Shown one piece after another: positions 14,031 through 15,256 of a stretch of 15,256 nt of DNA. The stretch is from positions 1 through 15,256 of the forward strand of contig CAVRZY010000084.1 in the NCBI GenBank assembly GCA_963725415.1, given 5' to 3'. Position numbers and translations under genes: made by a program. The notes beneath the pieces are model-generated. The model ran no database searches. It saw nothing but the letters and a program-made list of their open reading frames with translations, and had not been told where the DNA came from. The stretch's first letter is position 1; each line of letters starts with the position of its first letter. The stretch comes from CAVRZY01 sp963725415 (GTDB taxonomy: Bacteria; Acidobacteriota; Terriglobia; Bryobacterales; Bryobacteraceae).

Positions 14031-15256
14031 TTACTGCACGGCCATGGTGACACCCGGCTGGCTGGAGACCTCGCCGACCTTGAGGAGGAGGGGCACCGCT
14101 ACCCCCGGGGTCGCACCAGCGGGAATCCGCACGTTGAGCTGCATGACGCCCGCGACCAAGCCGGGCGCACCGCCGGCGTAGAGTACCTCCTCGGCGTTCG
14201 CGCCCCCAATGCTCACCGCAACGGGCAGGCGGGGCGCCGGCAGCGGAGTCGCGGCTGGCTTGCCATCCACTCCGGCCGGCTCTGTCTGGCCCTCTCCGGT
14301 TGCCAGAATCACCACAATGGATCCTCTCGGGGCGGGGTTGGCCGGCCCGTTCAGGGTGCCATCCTGATTCACGACCACGCCTTGCCCCCTGCCGGAGGCA
14401 TCGAGCGTGAAGATTCCCGGCGCGGAGGAAACCACCGGAATGGTAACCGTGTTGGATCTCCGGCCCTGATACTCGGCCTGGAGCTGAGTGGTGGACCTGC
14501 CGCTGAGCGCGTAAGGCGCTACCACGCTGACCTGATCGGATCTCACATAAATGAGAGGCGCAGGAGTTCCGTCAAACAGCACCCGGGTTTCGGCCAGCGC
14601 GGTATCCACCAACCCCGCGGAGGTGAGCCGCAGCCCAGTCAAGGTTGGCGGGCCTATGCCTGAGCCGAACAACGTCAAGATTTCGCCTGGGGCGACCGGC
14701 CCGGCTCTGAAACTGGCGCCATTCACTACCCCCTCGGCGGAGATTGCCATGGGAGCAGACGGCTGGGCCGAAACGTAGTCGTAGTCGGCGTAACCCACGG
14801 CTGCGCCAGCCCAGGCAGCGGTCAAGAGCAGCGTTTGAACCGATCCGATGCTGGCAGTGAAAGTCCTTTGGGCGACGGTGGTGAACTGCACGCCGTCCGC
14901 GCTGTGCTGGACGGTCACCTAGCGGTCCTCCCGGAGGATGCGTACCACGTAAGTGTCGGCCGCGTTGGGGCCGATGGCGATGCCGCGCGCCGGATCGCCG
15001 CCCAGCCCCGCGCTCGGCACACCTCCGCCTGCTCCCCCTTCGGTAAACTGTGCGATCACCCGGTTGCTGGTCACCTCGGAAGACGTTCGGTCCTCCCGCT
15101 CTCGCATCCAGACGACTTCGTTCCGTCCTTTTTGGTCTATGTCGCCAAAAATGAGATGAAGGAAAAACCGGCGCCCCGTGGCGAAGTCCGGGAGAAACGG
15201 AGCGGGGAAGGAATAGCCCACCAGCAATACGCAACTGAACCAGTGTACGACATAAC
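14031..15256 (-). CDS. Secreted protein with Solibacter-type C-terminal domain (TIGR03437), partial, interrupted by in-frame TAG
   Basis: The gene enters from the right edge and ends at 14031. The C-terminal ~235 residues are a TIGR03437 domain: GVVNGASFRAGPVAPGEILTLFG at its start, then APLIYVRSDQVSVVAPY, APGIFTLDASGRGQGVVVNQDGTLN, VVILATGEGQTEPAG and PVAVSIGGANAEEVLYAGGAPGLVAGVMQLNVRIP. Such domains sit at the C-terminus of large secreted proteins in Solibacter relatives; their role is unknown. The preceding part (15256-14760) resembles a beta-sandwich with YVVRILRED and TVQHSADGVQF. TAG at 14919-14921 interrupts the frame between these two strands; TGG (Trp) would be the simplest original codon. 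The frame is otherwise continuous on both sides. Confidence 0.8.

Overview
The window looks like chromosomal DNA of an acidobacterium, most likely of the Solibacter/Bryobacter branch (Bryobacterales). This rests on a full-length acidobacterial-type duplicated MacB/FtsX permease without its own ATPase, a secreted protein with the Solibacter-type C-terminal domain (TIGR03437), a TonB-like protein with the long N-terminal extension common in Acidobacteria, and uniformly GC-rich sequence. This is inference from protein character; there is no rRNA gene to confirm it.

Layout from left to right. Positions 1-1194 (minus) hold the N-terminal part of a GT-C/ArnT-like membrane glycosyltransferase, running off the left edge and broken by a one-base frameshift in a C run. 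Next comes a 139-bp fold-back element (1275-1413) flanked by TA within CTAG, a good IS630-type MITE candidate. Three minus-strand genes follow: a membrane-anchored protein with two tandem beta-sandwich-like repeats, an MTAN/PNP-family nucleosidase, and the large permease, the last two only 8 bp apart. Positions 5559-7555 form a small graveyard of selfish or defence genes: a frameshifted and truncated start of a D12-class adenine methyltransferase, an apparently intact NotI-like restriction endonuclease convergent to it, a dispersed palindromic repeat, a Phd/YefM antitoxin with a paired operator, and only the C-terminal part of its PIN toxin.

Positions 7654-10921 (minus) form a compact block transcribed in the order acpP, fabF, etfB, etfA (gaps 39 bp, 4 bp, then an ATGA overlap). 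It links acyl carrier protein and beta-ketoacyl-ACP synthase II with both electron transfer flavoprotein subunits. fabF carries a one-base frameshift, but when corrected its catalytic residues fall at exactly the E. coli FabF positions.

On the right are a secreted protein of unknown function (plus), an intergenic region with heptamer inverted repeats and a structured leader, a TonB-like energy transducer (plus), a second copy of the dispersed palindrome, a small secreted beta-rich protein (minus), and the TIGR03437 protein (minus), which runs off the right edge and is interrupted by an in-frame TAG.

Three long genes each carry a single-base lesion (709-712, 10075, 14919-14921). Because one is fabF, consensus errors in the assembly are at least as likely as true decay. 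The methyltransferase and toxin losses are different in kind (large deletions) and are more likely biological. The most notable feature is a seemingly intact NotI-like endonuclease beside the wreck of its probable methyltransferase.
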